Positions 41,870 to 49,436 of a stretch of DNA of 64,000 bases are shown one piece after another. The translations under genes and the position numbers were made by a program. Below the pieces are notes generated by a model. It saw nothing but the letters and a program-made list of their open reading frames with translations. It made no database searches and was not told where the DNA came from. This DNA is from Streptomyces pseudovenezuelae (GTDB lineage: Bacteria; Actinomycetota; Actinomycetes; Streptomycetales; Streptomycetaceae), in contig NZ_JARXVH010000016.1 in NCBI RefSeq assembly GCF_029892565.1, positions 62,001-126,000 on the forward strand. Reading direction: 5' to 3'. Every line of letters starts with the position of its first letter. Positions within the stretch are counted from its first letter, which is position 1.

Positions 41870-42457
41870 ATGGCGAAGACGCGGACCGCGCAGACGCCGA
41901 CGGCACGGGAGCGACTGCTCTCGGCCGCGGGCGAACTGTTCTACGCCGAGGGCGTGCAGACCGTCGGGATCGACCGGATCATCGAGCACGCCGGAGTGGC
42001 CAAGGCGTCGCTCTACAACACCTTCGGCGGCAAGGAACAGCTCATCCTCGCGTATCTCGAGTCGCGGCACGCCTCGGTGACCGGCCGGCTGTTGCGCGCC
42101 ATCGACCGCGTCGAGGACCCGCGCGAGCGACTGCTGGCGGTCTTCGAGGCGCAGAGCGAGCTGTTCGCCCAACCCACCTACCGCGGCTGCGCCTTCGTGG
42201 CCGCCAGCGCCGAGGCGAAGCACGGCAGTGCCATCGAAGAGACCACCGACACCTACCGCGCCGCCATCCGGACCCTGTTCACCGAACTCGCCCGGGACGC
42301 CGGTGCCGCTGATCCGGAGTCGCTGGCCCGGCAGTTGCACCTGCTGTACGACGGAGGCGGGCTGTCCGCACGGATGGACCGTGACCCCTCGGCGGGCGCG
42401 ACCGCCCGGGCGGCGGCGTCGGTTCTGATCGACGCGGCCCTGCCCAAGCGCGGATAA
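41870..42457 (+). CDS. TetR-family transcriptional regulator
   Basis: A 195-residue repressor. The N-terminal helix-turn-helix is RLLSAAGELFYAEGVQTVGI, IIEHAGVAKASLYNTFGGKE (residues about 14-58). It is followed by a ligand domain that includes RGCAFVAASAEA, seen in TetR_C subgroups tied to efflux pumps. GAGAAGG precedes ATG 41870. It is downstream of the NhaA-DsbA gene. Operator-like repeats near it and at the MFS/MBL promoter make those genes the likely targets. Confidence 0.88.
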   Translation: MAKTRTAQTPTARERLLSAAGELFYAEGVQTVGIDRIIEHAGVAKASLYNTFGGKEQLILAYLESRHASVTGRLLRAIDRVEDPRERLLAVFEAQSELFAQPTYRGCAFVAASAEAKHGSAIEETTDTYRAAIRTLFTELARDAGAADPESLARQLHLLYDGGGLSARMDRDPSAGATARAAASVLIDAALPKRG

Positions 42458-42521
42458 GGCGTTGCGGCACCGCGCATAAGGCGGCTGCGGCGCAGACGGT
42501 GAGGCCCGGGTCCGGTCGGTC

Positions 42522-43049
42522 TCATTCGGCCAGAGCGCCGGCGAGTTCCTCGGTGGCGTGGACGAGTGCGGTGTCCCGTTCGGTGAGCAGACGCGGGATG
42601 GCGCCGCCGTCCGCGCGTACGGCCCGGCGGGCCGCGGACTCCCATTCGACGTAGTTGTCGCGGTGGCGGCGGAGTTTGGGGTAGGCGTCGGCCGTGGTTC
42701 CCCATTGCCGTGCGCCGGCGATGTTCCTCAGCAGGTGGAGGATCTGCACCCGGCAGGTGACCTGCGGGCGCTGGGCGAGGTCCCACAGGAAGGGGACCGT
42801 CACGGCTGTCGCCTGGCCGACGACGAAGCCGTACTGGCAGATGCGGTTCTGCAGTCGGTCGAGGCCTGACGTGGCGGCGGCCGGGTCGCCCGAGGCGATG
42901 GCGGCGAGCAGGAAGGGGATGGCCGCGGCGGAGCCGGTGGCGTCCTTGATGTCATGCCAGGGCACGTGCCGGACGTCCCCGAGCGTCGCGGACGGCTTCG
43001 CTCTCTTCACAGGGGTGGTCATCGCTCCGGGCGTTCGCCGTTCCGTCAT
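42522..43049 (-). CDS. Hypothetical HEAT-repeat-like protein
   Basis: A helical protein of about 175 residues, not assigned to a named family. The middle (DIKDATGSAAAIPFLLAAIA, TVPFLWDLAQRPQVTCRVQI, HLLRNIAG) reads as HEAT-like helical pairs. The end (HRDNYVEWESAARRAVRADG) is a charged helix. HEAT proteins usually act as binding scaffolds. ATG 43049 lies 2 bases beyond the stop of the ATPase-like gene, suggesting one transcript. ATG 43022, with GGAG just upstream, is an alternative start. Confidence 0.65.
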   Translation of the reverse strand: MTERRTPGAMTTPVKRAKPSATLGDVRHVPWHDIKDATGSAAAIPFLLAAIASGDPAAATSGLDRLQNRICQYGFVVGQATAVTVPFLWDLAQRPQVTCRVQILHLLRNIAGARQWGTTADAYPKLRRHRDNYVEWESAARRAVRADGGAIPRLLTERDTALVHATEELAGALAE

Positions 43050-43050
43050 C

Positions 43051-43560
43051 TCAGGTGCGCGGCCGGGTGGGCAGCATGGCCCAGACGGTCTTGCCCGTAG
43101 GGGTGTACCGGGTCCAGCCCCAGTGCTCGGACAGAGCCTCGACGATGTGCAGGCCACGGCCGTGCTCCTTGAGCGGGCCCGTCGCGGGTGGGTATCCGGG
43201 CAGGCTGCGGCTCCGGTCGGTCACGGCGCACACCAGGTGGGCGGGGCGCAGAGTGAGCTTCAGCCACACCTCGGGGGCCGTCTCGTCGCCCGGACTGTCG
43301 GCCAGGGCGTCCCGCACGGCTCCGGCGGCCAGTTCGGTGACGATGGTCAGCGCGTCGTCACGGCACTGGTCCAACTGCCAGTCACCAAGCGTGCGTTCGA
43401 CGAAGTCGCGGGCCTGCATGCGCCCCTGGTCGGTGCCGGAGAGGCGGAGCGTGGCGGTCTTCGGTGCGTTGCGCGGAGGGACACCTGCGGGGGCGGTCCG
43501 CTCCGCGGCAGCTGACGCGGACGGGCCCAACGAGGGTGCTGCATGTGCGGGCAACGGCAC
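43051..43560 (-). CDS. RsbW-like ATP-binding protein of a WhiJ-type locus
   Basis: A 169-residue HATPase_c protein of the anti-sigma-factor type common next to WhiJ-like regulators. It has an N-box region (TIVTELAAGAVRDAL), a G1-like stretch (CAVTDRSRSLPGYPP) and a G2 motif (EHGRGLHIVEALSEHWG). The usual metal-holding Asn of the N-box (ELVTNAVRHA in relatives) is replaced by Gly here. ATP binding or hydrolysis may therefore be weak or lost. It is divergent from the DUF397 gene, and a promoter with TTGCAC and GATAAT lies upstream. Confidence 0.8.
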   Translation of the reverse strand: MPLPAHAAPSLGPSASAAAERTAPAGVPPRNAPKTATLRLSGTDQGRMQARDFVERTLGDWQLDQCRDDALTIVTELAAGAVRDALADSPGDETAPEVWLKLTLRPAHLVCAVTDRSRSLPGYPPATGPLKEHGRGLHIVEALSEHWGWTRYTPTGKTVWAMLPTRPRT

Positions 43561-43619
43561 GGCGCCTCCCTGAGGTGATGTCAGGACGGGGCGCCAACAC
43601 AGAGGTTGACGCCTTGGTT

Positions 43620-43649
43620 ATTATCCACGACGAGAGCGACTCTGTGCAA
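43620..43649 (-). promoter_or_regulatory. Promoter for the RsbW-like gene
   Basis: On the minus strand TTGCAC (43649-43644) and GATAAT (43625-43620) are 18 bases apart, a good vegetative match about 60 bases before the start codon. The -35 overlaps an inverted repeat. Confidence 0.55.
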
Positions 43650-43665
43650 TTTCACGAGAAATTGC
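43646..43665. promoter_or_regulatory. AT-rich inverted repeat over the -35, candidate operator
   Basis: GCAATTTC and GAAATTGC are perfect 8-base arms around ACGA. The site is an AT-rich island in very GC-rich DNA, between the divergent RsbW-like and DUF397 genes, and it overlaps the -35. The XRE regulator of the locus is the natural candidate to bind it. Confidence 0.5.
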
Positions 43666-43757
43666 GCACGAGTCAAGGGAGTCGACGTCACGCGAGACAT
43701 GCCTGACCTGTGGTCGGCGGGTGGTCGCCGTGGCGGAACACGTGCAAGGAGAGTGCT

Positions 43758-43988
43758 GTGGCAGCAGTTCCCAACGGAGTGCGAGCGAGTTCACTGGGCG
43801 TCCACTGGATCAAGAGCCGCCACAGCAATGCCGAAGGCAACTGTGTGGAGGTCGCCGCCCTGGCCGAGGGAGGCGTCGCGCTGCGCAACTCCCGTGATCC
43901 GCACGGCCCGGCGCTGGTCTACACGCCCGCCGAGCTGGCCGCTTTCCTGGCCGGCGCGAAGGACGGCGAGTTCGACCACCTGCTGTGA
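43758..43988 (+). CDS. DUF397 protein
   Basis: A 76-residue DUF397 protein: GVHWIKSRHSNAEGNCVEVA, ALRNSRDPHGPALVYTPAEL and AFLAGAKDGEFD are the family signature. DUF397 proteins pair with WhiJ-like XRE regulators, and several act as their partners or antagonists in development. AAGGAG lies 5 bases before GTG 43758. The divergent RsbW-like gene and the following XRE gene complete the typical trio. Confidence 0.9.
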   Translation: MAAVPNGVRASSLGVHWIKSRHSNAEGNCVEVAALAEGGVALRNSRDPHGPALVYTPAELAAFLAGAKDGEFDHLL

Positions 43989-44164
43989 GGCTTCCGGCCT
44001 CAGGCCGTCCGGCGTGAAGTGGTCGGCGGCGAGGGCGTGTTCGGCGGGTCGGTCGTCGATGGGGCACAGCCGAACAATGGGGTTCCGCTTCGGCCGACAG
44101 ATGCGCCGACGGCGGCCGGAATGCGATAATGCGAGCTGTCATTCCCTGCCCACCGGGAGCCAGG

Positions 44165-45085
44165 ATGCCCTCCGAGTCACCGCGCGTCTCCCGCCTCGAA
44201 CCGTACTTGAATCGCACCGAGCCCGCCCCGACCTTGCTGAAGATGCTGGTCGGGGTCCAGCTCGCGGGCATCCGCGAGGACGCCGGGTACGCGCAGGAAC
44301 AGGCCGCCCGCATGGTGGGGTTCAGCCCGGCGAAGCTGTCCCGCATCGAGGCGGGCAAGGGGCGCAAGCCGCCCACCGAGGCTGATGTCCGCGCACTCCT
44401 GGAGCTGTACAAGACCGAGGACTACGAGACGTCGGTCCTGCTGCAGTTGTTGCGGCGGGCCGGAGAGCCCGGTTGGTGGCAGCGCTTCGACAAGCGGCTG
44501 ATGCCGGAGTGGTTCGATCGGCTCGTGGGACTCCAGGAGGCGGCTGCCGCCATCCGTACCTTCGAGATCCAGTACGTTCCCGGGCTCCTGCAGACTCCGG
44601 CCTACACCCGCGCCGTGGTGGAGCGCGGGCTGCCCTCGGCTCCGGCCCGCGAGATCGAGCGCCGCGTCGAACTGCGCATGCGGCGACGGGAGTTGCTGGA
44701 GCGTGGGAACGCGCCGCAGCTGTGGGCCGTCGTCGACGAGTCGGTGCTGCTGCGCGTGCTGGGCAGCCGTGAGGTGATGCGCGAGCAGCTCCAACACTTG
44801 GTGACGATGGCACAACTGCCGCACGTGACCGTCCAGATCGTGCCACTGGACGTCACGAACGCCTCCGCGCCGAACATCCCCGTCACCTATCTGCGCTTCG
44901 GCGGCCTCGACCTGCCCGACGTCGTCTATCTGGAGCAGATCAGAAGCGCCACGTTCCTGGAGGATCGCGACGAGACGGAGGAATACCGGGTGGTGCTCGA
45001 CCGGCTCGCGGACGAGGCCCTGAACCCGCGCGAGTCCCTGGCCCGCCTCCGTGACACCGTCGCAAGCCGGTATCCGGAGGCGTGA
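44165..45085 (+). CDS. XRE-family regulator with DUF5753 domain (WhiJ-like)
   Basis: A 306-residue regulator. The helix-turn-helix is at about residues 28-80 (LAGIREDAGYAQEQAARMVG, FSPAKLSRIEAGKG). The DUF5753 domain follows, with FEIQYVPGLLQTPAYTRAV, LWAVVDESVLLRVLGS, VTVQIVPLDV and VVYLEQ. WhiJ-type proteins influence sporulation and antibiotic production in Streptomyces. GGGAG is 5 bases before ATG 44165. It is 176 bases from the DUF397 gene, in a gap containing a GATAAT -10-like element at 44125. Confidence 0.9.
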   Translation: MPSESPRVSRLEPYLNRTEPAPTLLKMLVGVQLAGIREDAGYAQEQAARMVGFSPAKLSRIEAGKGRKPPTEADVRALLELYKTEDYETSVLLQLLRRAGEPGWWQRFDKRLMPEWFDRLVGLQEAAAAIRTFEIQYVPGLLQTPAYTRAVVERGLPSAPAREIERRVELRMRRRELLERGNAPQLWAVVDESVLLRVLGSREVMREQLQHLVTMAQLPHVTVQIVPLDVTNASAPNIPVTYLRFGGLDLPDVVYLEQIRSATFLEDRDETEEYRVVLDRLADEALNPRESLARLRDTVASRYPEA

Positions 45086-45101
45086 CCTCGGGTGCCGTCC
45101 C

Positions 45102-45920
45102 CTAGCGAAGCCGGCCCACTCCGCCGAACTCGATCCACTCCTGGGTGAGTTGACGCGGCGCCACCTCGGTGTCCGGGCGCCAGGTGGACACCTCCACCAG
45201 TCCCGGGTCGAGGATCTCCATCCCCTCGAACCACTCCGCGACGTCCTTCTGCTCGCGCACCCGGCCCCAATGACCCTGCGTCGCCTGGTCCATGAAGTCC
45301 GTGACGAACTTCCGGACCTCGGCGTCCTCGCTGACCAGCTGACACATCACCAGACAGCTGCCGGGCACGAGCTGTTCGACGACCCGGCCGATCACCGAGA
45401 GCGGTCCGTCGGTGTCGCTGTCGGGGATGCAGTGGAAGACCGAGTTGAAGAGCACCGCGACCGGCAGCGAGAAGTCGATCAGCCGCTGGGTGTCCGGGTG
45501 GGAGAAGATCTGGTCGTTCTCGCGCAGGTCGGCCTGGATGACGGCGGTGCGCTCGTTCTGCTCCAGCAGGGCGCGGCCGTGCACGAGGACCATCGGGTCG
45601 TTGTCGACGTACACCACGCGCGAGGCCGGATCGATGCCCTGCGACACCTGGTGCACGTTGTCCTGGGTGGGCAGGCCTGAGCCGTGGTCCAGGAACTGCC
45701 GGATGCCGTACTCCCCCGTCAGCGTCCTGACCACCCGCTGGAGGAAGCGCCGGTTGTTCAGTGCCAGCGCGCGGGTGCTGGGCACCACCTTGTCCAGTTC
45801 CTCGCAGGCGGCCCGGTCGACGGCGTAGTTGTCCTTGCCGCCGAGATAGTGGTCGTACATCCGCGCGGCCGTCGGTACCGTGGCATCGATCTTGGTGGAC
45901 AACCGCTTCTCGGACTCCAT
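45102..45920 (-). CDS. DUF574-type SAM-dependent methyltransferase
   Basis: A 272-residue Methyltransf_19/DUF574 protein of the kind expanded in Streptomyces. N-terminal PTAARMYDHYLGGKDNYAVD is the family hallmark. The SAM motif region is FLDHGSGLPTQDNVH (about residues 77-91) and the acidic loop is VVYVDNDPMVLVHGR. The substrate is unknown for the family. ATG 45920 follows GGGGGAG; GTG 45938 lacks a site. It converges with the XRE gene 17 bases away. Confidence 0.88.
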   Translation of the reverse strand: MESEKRLSTKIDATVPTAARMYDHYLGGKDNYAVDRAACEELDKVVPSTRALALNNRRFLQRVVRTLTGEYGIRQFLDHGSGLPTQDNVHQVSQGIDPASRVVYVDNDPMVLVHGRALLEQNERTAVIQADLRENDQIFSHPDTQRLIDFSLPVAVLFNSVFHCIPDSDTDGPLSVIGRVVEQLVPGSCLVMCQLVSEDAEVRKFVTDFMDQATQGHWGRVREQKDVAEWFEGMEILDPGLVEVSTWRPDTEVAPRQLTQEWIEFGGVGRLR

Positions 45921-46014
45921 CGTCTCCCCCAGTTCCACACCGCACCGACGGACCTACCGCCGGACCCACCATCCTAGAGAAACGGCAGTTGGTGCAGCCA
46001 CCCCCTTGATCCGG

Positions 46015-46389
46015 TCAGCCCGTAAGAGGTGGGCGTGGTGTGGTGCATGCGGCTTCCTGGGCGGCCATGACCTCGTCGCCGTGTTCGAACGCCCATGCCC
46101 CGAAGGCGTCGATGGGCGCCAGCAAGGTCCGCCCCAGAGCGGTGAGTTCGTACTCGACGTGCGGCGGTGCCCCCGGATGTGCGTGCCGTGTCACCAGTCC
46201 GTTGAACTGCAGCCGGCGCAGTGTCTCGGTGAGGACCTTGGAGCTGATGCCCCCGATCCGCTCCCGCAGTTCGCCTGGTCGACTGGGGCCCTCGCGCAGC
46301 GCCCAGAGCACCACGGCGTTCCACGTGTTCGAGAGCAGATCGAAGGCGAGTCGGGCACGGCAGTCGGCGAGGAAGTCGTCGGTCGTCAC
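46015..46389 (-). CDS. HxlR-family transcriptional regulator
   Basis: A 124-residue winged-helix regulator: LLSNTWNAVVLWALREGPSR, ELRERIGGISSKVLTETLRR, LQFNGLVTRH and VEYELTALGRTLL. HxlR proteins respond to redox signals or aldehydes and usually control a divergent reductase gene, as here. The start codon is GTG 46389, and the divergent enzyme begins 72 bases away. The usual HxlR N-terminal CPV/I cysteine is absent; C10 in LADCRARL is the nearest candidate. Confidence 0.87.
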   Translation of the reverse strand: MTTDDFLADCRARLAFDLLSNTWNAVVLWALREGPSRPGELRERIGGISSKVLTETLRRLQFNGLVTRHAHPGAPPHVEYELTALGRTLLAPIDAFGAWAFEHGDEVMAAQEAACTTPRPPLTG

Positions 46390-46460
46390 GTACCGAATGG
46401 TGCCCGACCGGCCTCCTAGCGTCGTCCCGAACGGTCGAAGCGGGCACGGAGAGGGATCGC

Positions 46461-47123
46461 GTGATGAGAATCGGCGTGCTGGGAACGGGCAACATGGCGG
46501 ACGCCCTCGCCACCCACTGGGCGCGGGCGGGCCACGAGGTGACGGTCGGCGGACGGGACGTCGGCAGGGCGGAGCGGCTCGCGGGGCGTATCGGGTACAG
46601 CGCGAGGTCCGGCGGCCTGCCGGAGGCGGCAGAGTTCGCTCAAGTGGTGCTGGTCGCGCTGCCGTTCGGCGCGGCGGCGGATGTGGCCCGGGAGCTGCGG
46701 ACGGCTCTGGACGGCAAGGTGCTGATCGACTGCGTCAATCCGGTCGGGCCGGGATTCCGGCTCCTGACGGAGAGCGGCCCTTCGGCCGCACGGCAGTTGG
46801 CGGCGGCGGCACCGGGCGCCCAGGTGGTCAAGGCGTTCAACCTCTGTCACGAGGACGTGTGGCGGATGCGCCCGCCCGTCTTCGACGGTCGGCCCCTGGC
46901 CGTTCCGGTCTGCGGGGACGACGAGGCCGCCCTAGCGCGCGTGCACGAGTTGGTGCGGGACATCGGCTGCTCGCCCGTGGCCGGCGGCGGTCTCGAAAGG
47001 GCGGGACTCCTGGAGGCGACCGCGGCCCTATTCATCGCCCTGTGGGTCGGCGAGGGAGCGGACGTCCAGGCAATTGCACCTCCGCTGGACTATGCGGCCG
47101 GACCGCCCGATTGGGCGAGATGA
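46461..47123 (+). CDS. NADPH:F420 oxidoreductase-like Rossmann protein
   Basis: A 220-residue NAD(P)-binding protein of the F420-dependent NADP reductase group: IGVLGTGNMADALATHWARA, VTVGGRDVGRAERL, VVLVALPFGAAADVAREL, VLIDCVNPVG and VVKAFNLCH. Homologues move hydride between NADPH and F420 or act as small dehydrogenases. It is divergent from the HxlR gene and probably controlled by it. GTG 46461 and ATG 46464 are both possible starts behind GGAGAGGG. Confidence 0.85.
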   Translation: MMRIGVLGTGNMADALATHWARAGHEVTVGGRDVGRAERLAGRIGYSARSGGLPEAAEFAQVVLVALPFGAAADVARELRTALDGKVLIDCVNPVGPGFRLLTESGPSAARQLAAAAPGAQVVKAFNLCHEDVWRMRPPVFDGRPLAVPVCGDDEAALARVHELVRDIGCSPVAGGGLERAGLLEATAALFIALWVGEGADVQAIAPPLDYAAGPPDWAR

Positions 47124-47172
47124 AAAAAAGTGGACTAGACATTTCTGGCCTAGACAATTAAGGCCGTTTCAA

Positions 47173-47219
47173 CCGCCCGCACGGCACCCCGGAATACGGC
47201 ATTCCGAAGAACCGGGCGG
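47173..47219. terminator. Bidirectional terminator-like hairpin
   Basis: Outer arms CCGCCCG and CGGGCGG enclose an inner stem CGGAAT-ACGGC-ATTCCG. It lies between the convergent reductase-like and Roadblock genes and could stop transcription from both sides. Confidence 0.5.
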
Positions 47220-47290
47220 CCTCGGCAGATATTCACGCACCGAGGCCGACCGACCTCGCGACTACCCAATCGTCATATGCCGGAGAGAGT

Positions 47291-47656
47291 TCATACCTCC
47301 AGGCCGGCCTCAAGCCGCTTGAGGTGGTGTCTCGCGAGTGCGAGATTGCTGCGCCCCCGGTCCAGCGCCAGGTACAGGAAGAGGGAGCCGCGTGTGCGCA
47401 CAAGTGGCCTGATCAGGTGGTACTGCCGACCGAGGGTGATGAGGATGTCCTCGATCTCGTCGTCCACGTTGATGGACTTCAACGTCCGCTGCTTCGCCCG
47501 TACGACCTCGGTGTTGCCCGCCCCCGCGACCTCCAGGTCGAGATTCGGCCCACCGCCCAGCACTCCGAGCGTCATGCCGCTCTCGTAGTCGACCAGGGAC
47601 ACCCCCAGGGCCCCCTCGATAGTCATCGCTTCCTTGAGTGTCGCCTCAATGTTCAC
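47291..47656 (-). CDS. Roadblock/LC7 domain protein (first of three)
   Basis: A 121-residue Roadblock/LC7-like protein (TIEGALGVSLVDYESGMTLG, DDEIEDILITLGRQYHLIRP, GSLFLYLALDRGRSNLALAR). Such small dimeric proteins act on Ras-like GTPases, as MglB and CvnB do. GTG 47656 has GAGG upstream; the open frame before it is not coding. It is divergent from the second Roadblock gene. No small GTPase gene lies in the window. Confidence 0.8.
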   Translation of the reverse strand: MNIEATLKEAMTIEGALGVSLVDYESGMTLGVLGGGPNLDLEVAGAGNTEVVRAKQRTLKSINVDDEIEDILITLGRQYHLIRPLVRTRGSLFLYLALDRGRSNLALARHHLKRLEAGLEV

Positions 47657-47819
47657 GTGGTGCCTCGTTTCCTTCACGACCGGGCAAGACGGAGGATCTC
47701 GCCCCGAAAACGGTCTCAATGCGAGCCGTGCGAGATCAGACAACACCATTCTTTGGTCAGTGTTGCGATAGTTGGCAAATAAAGTAGTCTGCTCGCCGGA
47801 GTGACTGAAGGGGGGCCCT

Positions 47820-48170
47820 TTGTCATCGCTCGACGCTGCGCTCAGCCGTGCCCTGAACACGCCCGGCATCAGCGGAGCCGCACTGCTCGACGCCGTCACC
47901 GGCCTCTCCTACGCGGAGTCGGGCGAGGTGAGTGCCGGTCGGGATTCCTGCGAGATAGCGGAACTCGCCCGTACCCGCCTCACGCAGGCGGGCGCGTCGG
48001 GCGAGTTGGAGAACGTCATCGTGACGACCTCAACCCAGTACATCGTGACGATCCAACTCCCGCGGCAGGGCGATCCCTTGCTGCTGTGCGCGACCGTGGA
48101 CCGCGAACGCACCAACCTCACCTGGGCGCTGCGCGAACTGACCCGGTACGCCGACGAGTTGCTCGCATGA
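47820..48170 (+). CDS. Roadblock/LC7 domain protein (second of three)
   Basis: A 116-residue protein with the same fold (GISGAALLDAVTGLSYAESG, VIVTTSTQYIVTIQLPRQGD, LLLCATVDRERTNLTWALRE). The start is TTG 47820 with AAGGGGGG upstream, a rare codon that may lower expression. The stop overlaps the DUF4388 start (ATGA), so the two are coupled. Confidence 0.8.
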   Translation: MSSLDAALSRALNTPGISGAALLDAVTGLSYAESGEVSAGRDSCEIAELARTRLTQAGASGELENVIVTTSTQYIVTIQLPRQGDPLLLCATVDRERTNLTWALRELTRYADELLA

Positions 48171-49006
48171 CCGAAGGCCCCCCGGAGCCGCTCACCGGCT
48201 CCCGCAACATTCCCTCGCTGCTGTCGGCCCTGCGGAGTCAGGAGCGGTCCTGCACCGTGGTCGTCGCCGGCGCTCCGGGCGGCTCGATCCACGTGCGGGA
48301 CGGCCTCGTGGTGGCCATGGAGACCCCCGGCGCACCGAGTGTCGAAGGCCTGCTGCTCAGGTCGGGCCGGGTCAGCGAAGAGGCATGGTCGTCGGTCCGC
48401 GCCACCGACACCACACACGAACACCTCGCCGCCGAGTTGGTGCACCGGGGCCTCGTCGGCGCCGGCGAACTCGAAGTCGTCAGCCTGAGCGCGCTGTTCG
48501 ACGCCGCCTTCGCGCTCTCCCTCGCCACACCCGACAGCTGGGAGGTCACCGATCCCGTACCGACGCTCTACCGCAATGCCGGTGTCACCCCCGAGCGACT
48601 CCTCGCCGAGGTGTCCCGGCGTATCAACCTCCTTGCCGGGGAACCCGGTTCGGTGGCCGCGCTCGCCCGCACCCGCATGGAGTCGGCGACCGCCGCCGGC
48701 CTCCCCGGAGCCGTCGGCACGCTGCCCGCTCGACACCAGGACGTCCTGGCCAACGCGGACGGACGCAGGACGGCGAGGGACATCGCCTTCGCGCTCGGCC
48801 GGGGTCTCTTCGCCGTGATGGTCGACCTACGGCAGCTGCTGGACCGCGGGCTCGTCCGACCCCGTACGCCCTCGGCCGACACCAGACCGAGTACGGCGGC
48901 ACGCGGCGCACCCTCCGCGGTGTCGCCCGCCGCCCCCGAACCCGTGTCGCTCCCGCGTCGCCGCCCCGGCAACACCTCCTCGCCGGCGCCTCGGCCTCAG
49001 GACTGA
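48167..49006 (+). CDS. DUF4388-like regulatory protein
   Basis: A 279-residue protein. Residues about 15-95 resemble DUF4388/PatA-type N-domains (SCTVVVAGAPGGSIHVRDGL, VEGLLLRSGRVSEEAWSSVR). A helical region follows (VSRRINLLAGEP, VLANADGRRTARDIAFALGR, LFAVMVDLRQLLDRGLVRPR), which looks like a winged-helix unit. The Pro/Arg-rich tail is probably disordered. It is coupled to one Roadblock gene and followed 30 bases later by another, implying one complex. Confidence 0.72.
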   Translation: MTEGPPEPLTGSRNIPSLLSALRSQERSCTVVVAGAPGGSIHVRDGLVVAMETPGAPSVEGLLLRSGRVSEEAWSSVRATDTTHEHLAAELVHRGLVGAGELEVVSLSALFDAAFALSLATPDSWEVTDPVPTLYRNAGVTPERLLAEVSRRINLLAGEPGSVAALARTRMESATAAGLPGAVGTLPARHQDVLANADGRRTARDIAFALGRGLFAVMVDLRQLLDRGLVRPRTPSADTRPSTAARGAPSAVSPAAPEPVSLPRRRPGNTSSPAPRPQD

Positions 49007-49036
49007 ACCGTCTGCCCGCAACAGGAAGAAGACGAT

Positions 49037-49411
49037 ATGAGCGACCCCGTGATCGACCTCCTCACCGCCCTGCGGGACAACGTAATGGGCGTCACCGAAT
49101 CCACGCTGGCCACCGTGGACGGGCTCGTCGTCGCCAGTGACGTCGACAAGACCCATCCCGAGTCCATGGCCGCGGTCGCAGCGGCGACGCTCTCCCTCGG
49201 TCATCGCCTCGCCGACCAGGGCGACACCGGACAGCTCCGCGAGATCAGCGCGCGCTGCAGCACCGGCCATGTCATCGTGACGGCGGTCGGCGATCGGGCC
49301 CTGCTCGCGGTCGTGACGGACGAGGGCCTGGACCAGGCGGCCTTCCGCCGCGAGATCCCGGCCGTCACCGCGGAACTGCGCCGGCACCTCGACAAGGACG
49401 TCTCGTCCTGA
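49037..49411 (+). CDS. Roadblock/LC7 domain protein (third of three)
   Basis: A 124-residue Roadblock/LC7 protein (VTESTLATVDGLVVASDVDK, AAVAAATLSLGHRLADQGDT, HVIVTAVGDRALLAVVTDEG). This copy is closest to the MglB/CvnB type. AGGAAGAAGA lies 6 bases before ATG 49037. It ends the Roadblock-DUF4388-Roadblock operon and converges with the aminotransferase gene. Confidence 0.87.
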   Translation: MSDPVIDLLTALRDNVMGVTESTLATVDGLVVASDVDKTHPESMAAVAAATLSLGHRLADQGDTGQLREISARCSTGHVIVTAVGDRALLAVVTDEGLDQAAFRREIPAVTAELRRHLDKDVSS

Positions 49412-49436
49412 CATCGGTGCCTTTCCCGGTCCCGCC

